Assembly (NCBI GenBank): GCA_051954955.1
Contig: JBQCHF010000181.1
Span: forward strand, 1 to 64,000
DNA: 64,000 bases
Direction: 5' to 3'
From: JBQCHF01 sp051954955
GTDB lineage: Bacteria > Actinomycetota > Actinomycetes > Motilibacterales > Motilibacteraceae
Part shown: one piece after another, positions 34,833 to 42,234 of the stretch
Numbering within the stretch: the stretch's first letter is position 1
Layout of the letters: each line of letters begins with the position of its first letter
Notes under the pieces: generated by a model
The model's database searches: none
Seen by the model: the letters and a program-made list of their open reading frames with translations, nothing else
What the model was told of the DNA's origin: nothing
Program-made: the position numbers and the translations under genes

Positions 34833-35501
34833 TCACCCGCGGGCTACCCCTCCCCACCGGCGCGGCGGCGGCTCGACGCTGTAGCGCTGCTCGCGCCACG
34901 GGTCGCCCTCGTTGTGGTAGCCGCGCTCCTCCCAGAACCCGGGCCGGTCCCGCTCGAGGTACTCCAGGCCGCGCACCCACTTGGGGCCCTTCCAGCCGTA
35001 GAGGGAGGGCACGACCAGACGCAGCGGGGCGCCGTGCTCGGCGTCGAGCGGCTCGCCGTTGCGGGAGCGGGCGAACATCCCTCCGCGCAGGGCGGCGATC
35101 GGCACGTTGGCGCTGTAGCCGTACTCGGCCCAGACCAGCACATGCTCGACGTCCGGGGCCGGTGGGCAGACGGCCAGCAGGTCCTCTGCGCGGATGCCCT
35201 CCCAACGGTTGTCCAGCAGGGAGAACTTGGTGACGCAGTGGAAGTCGGCCACCAGCTCGCCGTGCGGGAGGGCCTCGACGTCGGCCCAGCTGAGCCGCGC
35301 GTCCTCGCCGCAGGCGGTGCGACCGAAGATGCGAAGGTCCCAGCGCTCCGCGCGGAACGTCGGCACCGGGCCGTAGTGCAGCACCGGCCACCCGCGGGCC
35401 AGCCGCTGGCCCGGTGGGACGCGGTCGGCCTGCTCGGGCGAGGGCCGGAGCGTGACCACGTCGTCGCTGGGGTGGACCTCCTTGCGCGGCCTGCCGGTCA
35501 T
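34833..35501 (-). CDS. Molybdopterin-dependent oxidoreductase, sulfite oxidase fold
   Basis: 222 residues. The Mo-ligand Cys lies in ADFHCVTKFSLLDNRWEG; VWAEYGYSANVPIAAL and PLRLVVPSLYGWKGPKWV are typical of small bacterial sulfite oxidase/YedY-like proteins. No Tat signal is present, so it appears cytoplasmic, unlike YedY (MsrP). Substrate unknown. ATG 35501 is chosen because conserved sequence begins after it and a GACCAT box lies 6 nt upstream. It is divergent from the aroF leader. Confidence 0.85.
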   Translation of the reverse strand: MTGRPRKEVHPSDDVVTLRPSPEQADRVPPGQRLARGWPVLHYGPVPTFRAERWDLRIFGRTACGEDARLSWADVEALPHGELVADFHCVTKFSLLDNRWEGIRAEDLLAVCPPAPDVEHVLVWAEYGYSANVPIAALRGGMFARSRNGEPLDAEHGAPLRLVVPSLYGWKGPKWVRGLEYLERDRPGFWEERGYHNEGDPWREQRYSVEPPPRRWGGVARG

Positions 35502-35588
35502 GCCCCGATGGTCGCAAGAGCCGCTCTCCGCCGCCCCTCGCGCGTCTCGGATGACGGGAAGGCCGTCCCAGACCGCGAGAGGCTGGGC

Positions 35589-35594
35589 TAAGGT
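35589..35594 (+). promoter_or_regulatory. -10 box for the leaderless aroF leader transcript
   Basis: TAAGGT at 35589-35594, 7 nt before ATG 35602 of the leader peptide. The same spacing marks other leaderless starts in the window. I see no clear -35 hexamer at 17 nt. The box lies in the divergent gap between the molybdopterin oxidoreductase and aroF. Confidence 0.6.
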
Positions 35595-35601
35595 GCCGGT
35601 C

Positions 35602-35664
35602 ATGACGCGCGGGCTGTACTACGCCTTTACCCCCGGGGCCCACCCCGGGGGCGGTCGCGCCTGA
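35602..35664 (+). CDS. AroF leader peptide (aromatic-rich, attenuation)
   Basis: A 20-codon frame from ATG 35602 to TGA 35664. Residues 6-9 are Tyr-Tyr-Ala-Phe; the remainder is Gly/Pro-rich and ends Gly-Gly-Gly-Arg-Ala. Adjacent codons for the pathway end products phenylalanine and tyrosine, just before a hairpin and a terminator in front of a DAHP synthase gene, are the hallmark of a transcription attenuator. Ribosome stalling at the Tyr/Phe codons would favour alternative pairing of the downstream arms. The transcript appears leaderless. Confidence 0.7.
   Translation: MTRGLYYAFTPGAHPGGGRA
35630..35651 (+). promoter_or_regulatory. Leader hairpin with anti-terminator potential
   Basis: CCCCCGGGG (35630-35638) and CCCCGGGGG (35643-35651) form a perfect 9-bp stem with loop CCCA, inside the 3' half of the leader peptide. 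The 3' arm CCCGGGG (35644-35650) is also complementary to CCCCGGG (35690-35696) in the 5' arm of the terminator, so the two folds are mutually exclusive. Confidence 0.65.
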
Positions 35665-35686
35665 CGCAGCCACCCCCGCACGGATC

Positions 35687-35720
35687 GAGCCCCGGGCCTT
35701 CGCCCGGGGCTCTTCTCGTT
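35687..35720 (+). terminator. Attenuator terminator upstream of aroF
   Basis: GAGCCCCGGGC (35687-35697) and GCCCGGGGCTC (35702-35712) form a perfect 11-bp stem around a CTTC loop, followed by TTCTCGTT. This is the most orthodox intrinsic terminator in the window, yet it lies 38 nt before the aroF start in the sense direction, which makes sense only as a conditional terminator. Confidence 0.85.
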
Positions 35721-35758
35721 CCAGCACCAGCACCAGCACGAGTTCGAAGGAGCACACG

Positions 35759-36793
35759 ATGGTCGTGGTCATGACCGCCGAGGCGACCGACGCCGACGTC
35801 GCCGCCGTCGTCGCGAGGGTCGAGGGCGCTGGGGGCGCGGCCTTCGTCAGCCGGGGCGTCACCCGCACCATCGTCGGTCTGGTCGGCGACCTCGAGCAGT
35901 TCCAGGCGCTCAACCTGCGCGCGCTGCCCGGGGTAGCCGACGTCGTGCGGGTCTCCACGCCCTACAAGCTGGTCAGCCGCGACCACCACCCGGAGATGTC
36001 CACGGTGTGGGTCGGGCAGGGCGAGCACGCCGCCCCCATCGGCCCGGACACCTTCACCCTCATCGCCGGTCCGTGCGCGGTGGAGGACCCCGAGCAGACC
36101 CTCGAGGCGGCCGAGATGGCCAAGGCCGCCGGCGCGGCGCTGCTGCGCGGCGGCGCCTACAAGCCGCGCACCTCCCCCTACGCCTTCCAGGGGCTGGGCG
36201 AGGCCGGCCTGCGCATCCTCGCCGACGTCCGCGAGGTGACCGGCCTGCCGATCGTCACCGAGGTCGTGGACGCGCACGACGTCGAGCTGGTCGCCTCCTA
36301 CGCGGACATGCTGCAGGTCGGCACCCGCAACATGCAGAACTTCGCGCTGCTGCAGGCGGTCGGCTCGATCGGCAAGCCCGTCATGCTCAAGCGCGGCATG
36401 AACGCCACCATCGAGGAGTGGCTGATGGCGGCCGAATACGTGGCCCAGCGCGGCAATCTCGACATCGTGCTGTGCGAGCGGGGCATCCGGACCTTCGAGA
36501 AGGCCACCCGCAACACCCTGGACATCAGCGCGGTGCCGGTGGCCCACGGCCTCTCGCACCTGCCGGTGATCGTGGACCCGTCGCACTCGGGCGGGCGCCG
36601 CGACCTGGTGCTGCCGCTGTCCCGCGCCGCCATCGCCGCCGGCGCCGACGGCGTCATCGTCGACGTCCACCCGCACCCCGAGGCCGCCCTCTGCGACGGC
36701 CCGCAGGCCCTGGTGAACGGCGACCTGCGCGCCCTGGCCGCCGCCTGCCGCCAGCTCCCGCCGCTGATGGGTCGCAAGCCGGCCACGCGGTGA
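35759..36793 (+). CDS. aroF: 3-deoxy-7-phosphoheptulonate synthase, type I-beta (AroF)
   Basis: 344 residues. An N-terminal regulatory-type domain of about 75 residues (VSRGVTRTIVGLVGDLEQ) precedes the TIM barrel: FTLIAGPCAVEDPEQTLEAA, LLRGGAYKPRTSPYAFQGLG, MLQVGTRNMQNFALLQAVG, VMLKRGMNATIEEWLMAAEY, ERGIRTFEKATRNTLDI, VIVDPSHSGGRRDLV. It condenses PEP with erythrose 4-phosphate, the first step of the shikimate pathway. AAGGAG lies 6 nt before ATG 35759. Expression is probably controlled by the upstream leader and terminator. A type II isoenzyme lies 2 kb downstream. Confidence 0.93.
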   Translation: MVVVMTAEATDADVAAVVARVEGAGGAAFVSRGVTRTIVGLVGDLEQFQALNLRALPGVADVVRVSTPYKLVSRDHHPEMSTVWVGQGEHAAPIGPDTFTLIAGPCAVEDPEQTLEAAEMAKAAGAALLRGGAYKPRTSPYAFQGLGEAGLRILADVREVTGLPIVTEVVDAHDVELVASYADMLQVGTRNMQNFALLQAVGSIGKPVMLKRGMNATIEEWLMAAEYVAQRGNLDIVLCERGIRTFEKATRNTLDISAVPVAHGLSHLPVIVDPSHSGGRRDLVLPLSRAAIAAGADGVIVDVHPHPEAALCDGPQALVNGDLRALAAACRQLPPLMGRKPATR

Positions 36794-36807
36794 CGGCGCG
36801 GATCGGG

Positions 36808-36852
36808 TGAAGGGCCCCTTCCTTCGAACCTGTGGGAGGAAGGTGCCCTTCA
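36808..36852 (+). terminator. Hairpin after aroF
   Basis: TGAAGGGCCCCTTCCT (36808-36823) pairs with AGGAAGGTGCCCTTCA (36837-36852), 15 of 16 positions, loop 13 nt. It begins 15 nt after the aroF stop. There is no T-tract. It may be a terminator or a member of a dispersed palindromic repeat family. Confidence 0.55.
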
Positions 36853-36885
36853 TCCGGCTGGCCTCGCGGTCGCGGTCTCGCGAGG

Positions 36886-36907
36886 CGCCGACGGCGCTGG
36901 TGACGGG
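36886..36907 (+). repeat. Solo arm of the dispersed GGCGCTGGTGACGG repeat
   Basis: Carries the 16-base core ACGGCGCTGGTGACGG shared with the element at 388-479 and with the copy at 43116-43143, but no complementary right arm follows within 150 nt. It lies in the intergenic gap between aroF and the threonine aldolase gene. Confidence 0.5.
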
Positions 36908-36942
36908 GCGGGCCGGCCCGCACCCGCCCAGCCGAGTCCGAA

Positions 36943-37030
36943 TTGCGCACACACCCCCCGCGCCGCCACCGGCGTTCACTTCGTTCCGACCCCGACACGC
37001 CGTCGGAGGACCGGACCGGTGTGTGCGCAA
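36943..37030. repeat. Perfect 13-bp inverted repeat flanking 62 nt
   Basis: TTGCGCACACACC (36943-36955) and its exact complement GGTGTGTGCGCAA (37018-37030) enclose 62 nt of ordinary GC-rich sequence. The span is 88 bp, close to the 85-92 bp of the dispersed hairpin element, and it lies between convergent aroF and the aldolase gene. It could be a MITE-like remnant or a long hairpin. Confidence 0.6.
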
Positions 37031-37071
37031 AACGGTCTACGCCGGGGCCCGCTCGCGCGGCGGCCGACGGC

Positions 37072-38115
37072 TCAGCCGGCCAGCAGCGCGCAGAGCACCT
37101 CGGCGGCCTGCTCGGCACCGCGGTCGTCGACGTCGAGGTGGGTGACCAGCCGGGCGGTGCGCGGGCCGATCACCGAGACCAGCACGTCCTCGGCGGCGGC
37201 GCCGGCGGCGAGCGTGGCGGCGTCGACGGGCACGCCGGCCAGGTCGAGCACCACGATGTTCGTCTCGACGCCGGCCGGGTCGACGACCGACGGCGACACG
37301 GCGTGCAGCGCGGTGGCGATCTCGCGCGCGCGGGCGTGGTCCTCGGCGAGTCGCTGCACGTGGTGGTCCAGGGCGTAGAGGCCGCCGGCGGCGAGGATGC
37401 CGACCTGGCGCATGCCGCCGCCGTAGCGCTTGCGCCAGATCCGCGCCTCGGCGATCCGCTCCGCCGACGACGCCAGCACCGAGCCGACCGGCGCGCCGAG
37501 TCCCTTGGACAGGCACACCGACACGGTGTCGGAGAGATGTCCGTACTCCTGCAGGGAGACTCCGGTGGCGACGTGCGCATTCCACAGCCGCGCGCCGTCC
37601 AGGTGCACCGCGACGCCCGCGTCCGCGGTGAGCTCCCGAAGCCGGCGCAGCTCGTCCAGCGGCTGCACGGTGCCGCCGCCGAAGTTGTGCGTGTTCTCCA
37701 CGGCGACGGCGGCGGTCGAGACGAAGTAGGGCCCGGCGTTCGGCTGCATCATGGCCGCGACCGCGCCGGCGTCCAGCAGCCCGCGCCGGCTGGGCCAGGT
37801 GCGGAAGGTGATGCCGGAGAAGACAGCGGCGGCACCGAGCTCGGCCCGGGCCACGTGCGCGAGCACGTCGCACAGCAGCTCCTGCCCGGGCTGGACCAGC
37901 AGCCTCATGCCGAGCTGGTTGGCCATCGACCCGGTGGGCGTGAACACCGCGTCCTCGTGCCCGAGCAGCTCGGCCACCCGCGCCTCGAGCTCGCGGACCG
38001 TCGGGTCCTCGTTGTAGACGTCGTCGCCGACGTCCGCGCGGGCCATCGCCTCGCGCATCGCCGCCGTCGGGCGGGTGACGGTGTCCGAACGCAGGTCCAC
38101 GAGCACGGCGGACAC
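37072..38115 (-). CDS. Low-specificity threonine aldolase family (PLP)
   Basis: 347 residues, beta-eliminating lyase fold. Blocks: VDLRSDTVTRPTAAMREAM, GDDVYNEDPTVRELE, AVFTPTGSMANQLGM, the catalytic-site VAVHLDGARLWNA and the PLP lysine in VSVCLSKGLGAPVGSVL, then RKRYGGGMRQVG. It cleaves threonine/allo-threonine to glycine and acetaldehyde. GTG/ATG start at 38115 gives full family length. It stands alone between the repeats and an FMN-binding protein gene. Confidence 0.9.
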   Translation of the reverse strand: MSAVLVDLRSDTVTRPTAAMREAMARADVGDDVYNEDPTVRELEARVAELLGHEDAVFTPTGSMANQLGMRLLVQPGQELLCDVLAHVARAELGAAAVFSGITFRTWPSRRGLLDAGAVAAMMQPNAGPYFVSTAAVAVENTHNFGGGTVQPLDELRRLRELTADAGVAVHLDGARLWNAHVATGVSLQEYGHLSDTVSVCLSKGLGAPVGSVLASSAERIAEARIWRKRYGGGMRQVGILAAGGLYALDHHVQRLAEDHARAREIATALHAVSPSVVDPAGVETNIVVLDLAGVPVDAATLAAGAAAEDVLVSVIGPRTARLVTHLDVDDRGAEQAAEVLCALLAG

Positions 38116-38171
38116 GCTACCGCCGCATGACGCGACGTCAGCGACGGGTGGTCATTCCGGCCTTCGGGTGG

Positions 38172-38738
38172 TCAGTCGGTGGCGAGCTCCGGCTGGGGCA
38201 ACGCCGGCAGCCCGTCGATGCTGACCAGGTTCTTCTCCCGGTGGTACTCGGCCAGGGTGGCGTCGTCCTTGCGCTCGGCCCACCGCTCGAGCAGGTCGCG
38301 GTCGCCGGCGTGCTCCAAGAAGGGGACGGCGTAGCCGCAGGAGCTGCTGATCCTGGTCACGTCCACCACGACGACGGCGCGGCCGCCGCGCCGGGCACGG
38401 AACAGCGCCGACAGCGGCTCCCAGTCTGCGTCGCCCGGCACCACCACCCGCCCGCGCCCGTGCAGCCGCACCACCTGCGGTGGGCCGTCGAAGGCGCAGG
38501 CCATGACGACCACGCGACCGTTCTCCCTGATGTGCGCGAGGGACTCGGCACCGCTGCCGGTGAGGTCGAGCCAGGCGACGGTGCGCTCGTCGAGCACCGC
38601 GAAGGTGTCGCCGTGTCCCTTGGGCGAGACGTTGACGTGCCCGTCGACATCGGCAGGCGCCGTCCCGACGAAGAACACGTGCTGCGCGAGCAGGAACTCG
38701 CGCAGCCGGTCATCGATCCGTTCGAGCACCTTGCCCAC
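38172..38738 (-). CDS. Pyridoxamine 5'-phosphate oxidase-fold FMN-binding protein
   Basis: 188 residues with a split-barrel flavin fold: FFVGTAPADVDGHVNVSPKG, TVAWLDLTGSGAESLAHIRENG, RVVVMACAFDGPPQVVRLHGRGRVV and the PYG-like SSCGYAVPF. Related actinobacterial proteins bind FMN or F420 and reduce small molecules; true PdxH motifs are incomplete. GTG 38738 has an AAGGA site upstream. It lies 37 nt upstream in transcription of nothing obvious; the type II DAHP synthase stop is just beyond on the same strand. Confidence 0.82.
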   Translation of the reverse strand: MGKVLERIDDRLREFLLAQHVFFVGTAPADVDGHVNVSPKGHGDTFAVLDERTVAWLDLTGSGAESLAHIRENGRVVVMACAFDGPPQVVRLHGRGRVVVPGDADWEPLSALFRARRGGRAVVVVDVTRISSSCGYAVPFLEHAGDRDLLERWAERKDDATLAEYHREKNLVSIDGLPALPQPELATD

Positions 38739-38775
38739 GTCGGGTCCTTCCTGAGCCTGCCTGATCCTCGGGAGG

Positions 38776-40125
38776 TCAGCGGCGGGCGAGCATCTCCGCC
38801 ACCAGGAACGCCAGCTCCAGCGACTGCTGGTGGTTCAGCCGCGGGTCGCAGGCGGTCTCATAGCGGGTGGCCAGGTCGGCCTCGGCGATCTCCACCGAGC
38901 CGCCGAGGCACTCGGTGACATCGTCGCCGGTGAGCTCGACGTGGATGCCGCCCGGCCAGGTGCCCAGCGCCTCGTGCACCTCGAAGAAGCCGCGCACCTC
39001 GTCGACGACGTCGTCCAGCCGACGGGTCTTGTAGCCGGCGGGCGACTCGAACGTGTTGCCGTGCATGGGGTCGCACACCCAGGCCACCTGCGCGCCGGAG
39101 GCGGTGACCTTTTCCACCAGCGCGGGCAGCTTCTCGCGGACCTTGCCCGCGCCCATCCGGGTGATGAAGGTGAGCCGACCCGGCTCGCGCTCAGGGTCGA
39201 GCCGGTCGATGAGCGCGAGCGCCTCGTCCGAGGTGGTGGTGGGGCCGAGCTTCACCCCGATCGGGTTGCGGATGCGCGCGGCGAACTCGACGTGGGCGCC
39301 GTCGAGCTGGCGGGTGCGCTCCCCCAGCCAGACGAAGTGCCCGGAGACGTCGTAGGGGTTGCCGGTGCGCGAGTCGATCCGGGTCAGCGCCCGCTCGTAG
39401 TCGAGGATCAGCGCCTCGTGCGAGGCGTAGAAGTCGACCGTGCGGAAGGCGTCGGGGCTCACCCCGCAGGCATCCATGAAGCGCAGCGCGCGGTCGATGT
39501 CGGCAGCCATCTGCTCGTAGGCGGCCATCGCGCCGCTGTCGCGCACGAAGCCCCGGTTCCACTCGTGCACCTGGCGCAGGTCGGCGAAGCCGCCGTGCGT
39601 GACCGCGCGGATGAGGTTGAGGGTGGCCGAGCTGGCGTTGTAGACGCGCAGCAGGCGGCGCGGGTCGGGGATGCGCGCCTCGGGGGTGAACTCGAGGTCG
39701 TTGACGGCGTCGCCGCGGTAGGCGGGCAGCGTGAGCGGCTGGCCGTCGACGACCCGGGTCTCGTTGCCGCTCGAGCGCGGCTTGGCGAACTGCCCGGCCA
39801 TCCGGCCCAGCTTCACCACCGGCACCGAGGCGCCGTAGGTGAGGACGACGGCCCTCTGCAGCACGGTCTTGACCTTGTTGCGGATCGCGTCGGCGGTGGC
39901 GCCGGCCAGCGTCTCGGCGCAGTCCCCGCCCTGGAGCAGGAAAGCCTCCCCGCGCGCGACCGCGGCCACCCGCGACTTGAGGTCGTCGCACTCGCCGGCG
40001 AACACCAGCGGCGGATAGGTCGACAGCTCGGCCACGGCGGCGTCCAGCGCCGCGCGGTCGGGCCACTCCGGCTGCTGTGCGGCCGGGAGATCTCGCCAAG
40101 TGTCCAGGTGGGGCGTCGTGCTCAC
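38776..40125 (-). CDS. aroG: Class II 3-deoxy-7-phosphoheptulonate synthase
   Basis: 449 residues, plant/mycobacterial type. Blocks: QQPEWPDRAALDAAVAEL, PPLVFAGECDDLKSRVAAVA, LLQGGDCAETLAGATADAIR, VPVVKLGRMAGQFAKPRS, YRGDAVNDLEFTPEAR, HFVWLGERTRQLDGAHVEFA, RNPIGVKLGPTTTSDEAL, ITRMGAGKVREKLPALVEKV, WVCDPMHGNTF. It catalyses the same first shikimate step as the aroF product. It matches Rv2178c in the conserved block. GTG 40125 is 6 nt after TACCCT (40137-40132 on this strand), a leaderless arrangement with no sign of an attenuator. Confidence 0.95.
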   Translation of the reverse strand: MSTTPHLDTWRDLPAAQQPEWPDRAALDAAVAELSTYPPLVFAGECDDLKSRVAAVARGEAFLLQGGDCAETLAGATADAIRNKVKTVLQRAVVLTYGASVPVVKLGRMAGQFAKPRSSGNETRVVDGQPLTLPAYRGDAVNDLEFTPEARIPDPRRLLRVYNASSATLNLIRAVTHGGFADLRQVHEWNRGFVRDSGAMAAYEQMAADIDRALRFMDACGVSPDAFRTVDFYASHEALILDYERALTRIDSRTGNPYDVSGHFVWLGERTRQLDGAHVEFAARIRNPIGVKLGPTTTSDEALALIDRLDPEREPGRLTFITRMGAGKVREKLPALVEKVTASGAQVAWVCDPMHGNTFESPAGYKTRRLDDVVDEVRGFFEVHEALGTWPGGIHVELTGDDVTECLGGSVEIAEADLATRYETACDPRLNHQQSLELAFLVAEMLARR

Positions 40126-40259
40126 CGTTCGAGGGTACGAGCCCGGGCCGCACGGAGCCCGGCAAGTCCAGCACCTGGACGAGCTGTCCGCTTACTGGGA
40201 CGCACGGGCGGCGGCCACCGAGCCCGAGGCGGCCCTCCCCGTCTTGCCCCGCACTTGAC

Positions 40260-40265
40260 TAGGCT
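40260..40265 (+). promoter_or_regulatory. -10 box for the phosphofructokinase gene
   Basis: TAGGCT at 40260-40265 predicts a start near 40272 and a 46-nt leader ending in a GGAAGG ribosome binding site (40303-40308), 9 nt before ATG 40318. Confidence 0.5.
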
Positions 40266-40317
40266 CAGCCAACGGCAGCGTCGCCACCCCAGCCCGCATC
40301 GTGGAAGGTCGCAACCC

Positions 40318-41544
40318 ATGCCGGTCCGCAAGGTCGCCATGCTCACCGCCGGGGGCCTTGCCCCGTGCCTGTCCTCCGCCGTCGGCGGTCTCATCGAGCG
40401 CTACACCGAGATCGCGCCGGAGATCGAGCTCATCGCCTACACCGACGGCTACAAGGGGCTGCTCAAGGGCGAGTCCGTCGTCGTCACCCCGGAGATCCGC
40501 GAGCGGGCCAGCGTGCTGCACCGCTTCGGCGGCAGCCCGATCGGCAACAGCCGGGTCAAGCTCACCAACGTGGCCGACTGCGTGAAGCGCGGCCTGGTGC
40601 AGGAGGGGCAGGACCCGCTGCACGTGGCGGCCGAGCAGCTCACCCGCGACGGCGTCGACGTGCTGCACACCATCGGCGGCGACGACACCAACACCACCGC
40701 GGCCGACCTCGCGGCCTACCTGCACGAGAACGGCTACGAGCTCACCGTCGTGGGCCTGCCCAAGACGATCGACAACGACGTGGTGCCGATCCGGCAGAGC
40801 CTGGGCGCCTGGACCGCGGCCGAGCAGGGCGCCATCTACGCGCGCAACATCATCGCCGAGCACTCCTCCAACCCGCGGATGCTCATCGTCCACGAGGTGA
40901 TGGGCCGCAACTGCGGGTGGCTCACGGCCGCCACCGCGGCGAAGTACCGCGAGTGGTGGGCGCTGCAGGAGTGGAACCCGGGTATCGGGCTGGACCCGCG
41001 CGGCTGGGACGTGCACGGCGTCTACGTGCCAGAGCTGGGCTTCGACATCGACGCCGAGGCGCAGCGGCTGACCACCGTGATGGACGAGGTGGGCTGCGTG
41101 AACCTGTTCGTCTCCGAGGGCGCCGGCGTGGAGACGATCGTGGCCGAGCTCGAGCGCAACGGCGAGGAGGTCGCCCGCGACCCCTTCGGCCACGTCAAGC
41201 TCGACACCGTGAACCCCGGCGCGTGGTTCGCCAAGCAGTTCGCGGCCAAGCTGGGCGCGGAGAAGACGATGGTGCAGAAGAGCGGCTACTACAGCCGGTC
41301 GGCGGCGGCCAACGCCGAGGACCTGCGCCTGATCAAGAGCTGCACCGACCTCGCCGTCGAGTGCGCGCTGCGCCGCGAGGGCGGCGTCATCGGCCACGAC
41401 GAGGACCAGGGCGACCGGCTGCGCGCCATCGAGTTCAGCAGGATCAAGGGCGGCAAGCCGTTCGACGTCGACCAGCCCTGGTTCGGCGAGCTGCTCGCGG
41501 CCATCGGGCAGCCGATGGGCGAGAAGGTCGCGGTCTCGCACTGA
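40318..41544 (+). CDS. 6-phosphofructokinase, pyrophosphate-dependent type
   Basis: 408 residues. The phosphoryl-donor loop reads TIGGDDTNTTAADLA and the substrate loop GLPKTIDNDVVPI. GGDD plus PKTIDND are the features that separate PPi-dependent phosphofructokinases from ATP-dependent ones (GGDG and PGTIDND). Others: EVMGRNCGWLTAATA and the C-terminal QKSGYYSRSAAAN. It interconverts fructose 6-phosphate and fructose 1,6-bisphosphate reversibly. ATG 40318 has a GGAAGG site. Divergent from the type II DAHP synthase. Donor specificity is inferred from the motif and not proven. Confidence 0.88.
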   Translation: MPVRKVAMLTAGGLAPCLSSAVGGLIERYTEIAPEIELIAYTDGYKGLLKGESVVVTPEIRERASVLHRFGGSPIGNSRVKLTNVADCVKRGLVQEGQDPLHVAAEQLTRDGVDVLHTIGGDDTNTTAADLAAYLHENGYELTVVGLPKTIDNDVVPIRQSLGAWTAAEQGAIYARNIIAEHSSNPRMLIVHEVMGRNCGWLTAATAAKYREWWALQEWNPGIGLDPRGWDVHGVYVPELGFDIDAEAQRLTTVMDEVGCVNLFVSEGAGVETIVAELERNGEEVARDPFGHVKLDTVNPGAWFAKQFAAKLGAEKTMVQKSGYYSRSAAANAEDLRLIKSCTDLAVECALRREGGVIGHDEDQGDRLRAIEFSRIKGGKPFDVDQPWFGELLAAIGQPMGEKVAVSH

Positions 41545-41551
41545 GCCGGGC

Positions 41552-41583
41552 GTGCTGGCGCCGGCTCAGGGCGGCGCCAGCAC
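41552..41583. terminator. Bidirectional hairpin between convergent genes
   Basis: GTGCTGGCGCC (41552-41562) and GGCGCCAGCAC (41573-41583) are perfectly complementary with a 10-nt loop. The structure follows the phosphofructokinase stop by 7 nt and overlaps the last codons of the convergent methyltransferase, so it could stop transcription from either side. Confidence 0.6.
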
Positions 41584-42198
41584 CGCCAGCTCGATCGTCC
41601 CGCCGCCGACCACCCGGTGCTTGACCACCGTCAGGCCGGTATCGCGGGTCAGCGCCAGCAAACCCCCGGAGCGCAGGAAGGTCCTCGAGGCTTTGCGGTG
41701 CCCGGCGGCCCGCTCGGCCAGCTCGATGAACGCCGCGGTCAGGTGCCCGCGCAGCCCCTGCACGGGGCCGCGGGCGAGCTCCACCACCACGAATCGGCCG
41801 CCAGGCGCGAGGACGCGGGCCACCTCGCGCACCACCGCGGCGCGGGTCTGGGCCGGCAGCTCGTGCAGCACCAGCGAGCAGACGACGACGTCGAAGCTCG
41901 CGTCCGGCCAGGGCAGCGCGGTGGCGTCCCCCTCGCGCAGGTCGGCGTCCCTCCCCAACCGGGCACGGGCCCGCGCGAGCATCGCCGGCGAGGCGTCCAC
42001 CCCGCTCACCCGGCAGCCGGCCTCGACGTAGCGGGCCAGCTGGGTGCCTGTGCCGCAGCCGACGTCGAGCACCCGAGCGCCATCCGCCGGCGGGTGCATC
42101 CGCACCGCCAGCACCCGCAGCGGGGCGTTCATCCGCTCCAGCAGCGCGTCCATCGGCAGCGCCAGCCGCGCGTACGCGTCCTCGCCTCGCGACCCCAT
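41566..42198 (-). CDS. Class I SAM-dependent methyltransferase (UbiE/Methyltransf_11-like)
   Basis: 210 residues. Motif I ARVLDVGCGTGTQLARYVEAG, motif post-I VSGVDASPAMLARARARLG, motif II DASFDVVVCSLVLHELP and motif III LAPGGRFVVVELARGP are all present. Substrate unknown; a lipid or quinone is typical of this subgroup. ATG 42198 is preceded by GGGAG at 7 nt. Divergent from the DUF1028 gene. Confidence 0.85.
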   Translation of the reverse strand: MGSRGEDAYARLALPMDALLERMNAPLRVLAVRMHPPADGARVLDVGCGTGTQLARYVEAGCRVSGVDASPAMLARARARLGRDADLREGDATALPWPDASFDVVVCSLVLHELPAQTRAAVVREVARVLAPGGRFVVVELARGPVQGLRGHLTAAFIELAERAAGHRKASRTFLRSGGLLALTRDTGLTVVKHRVVGGGTIELAVLAPP

Positions 42199-42234
42199 GC
42201 CGTCTCCCTCCCGGGCGAACACTAGGTTCCGCGC

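Noticed and set aside
40118..40258. A 46-codon plus-strand frame between the type II DAHP synthase and phosphofructokinase
   Set aside because: The translated tail looks protein-like, but its start overlaps the divergent aroG start codon and its end the pfk promoter. There is no ribosome binding site, and the region is better explained as divergent promoters.
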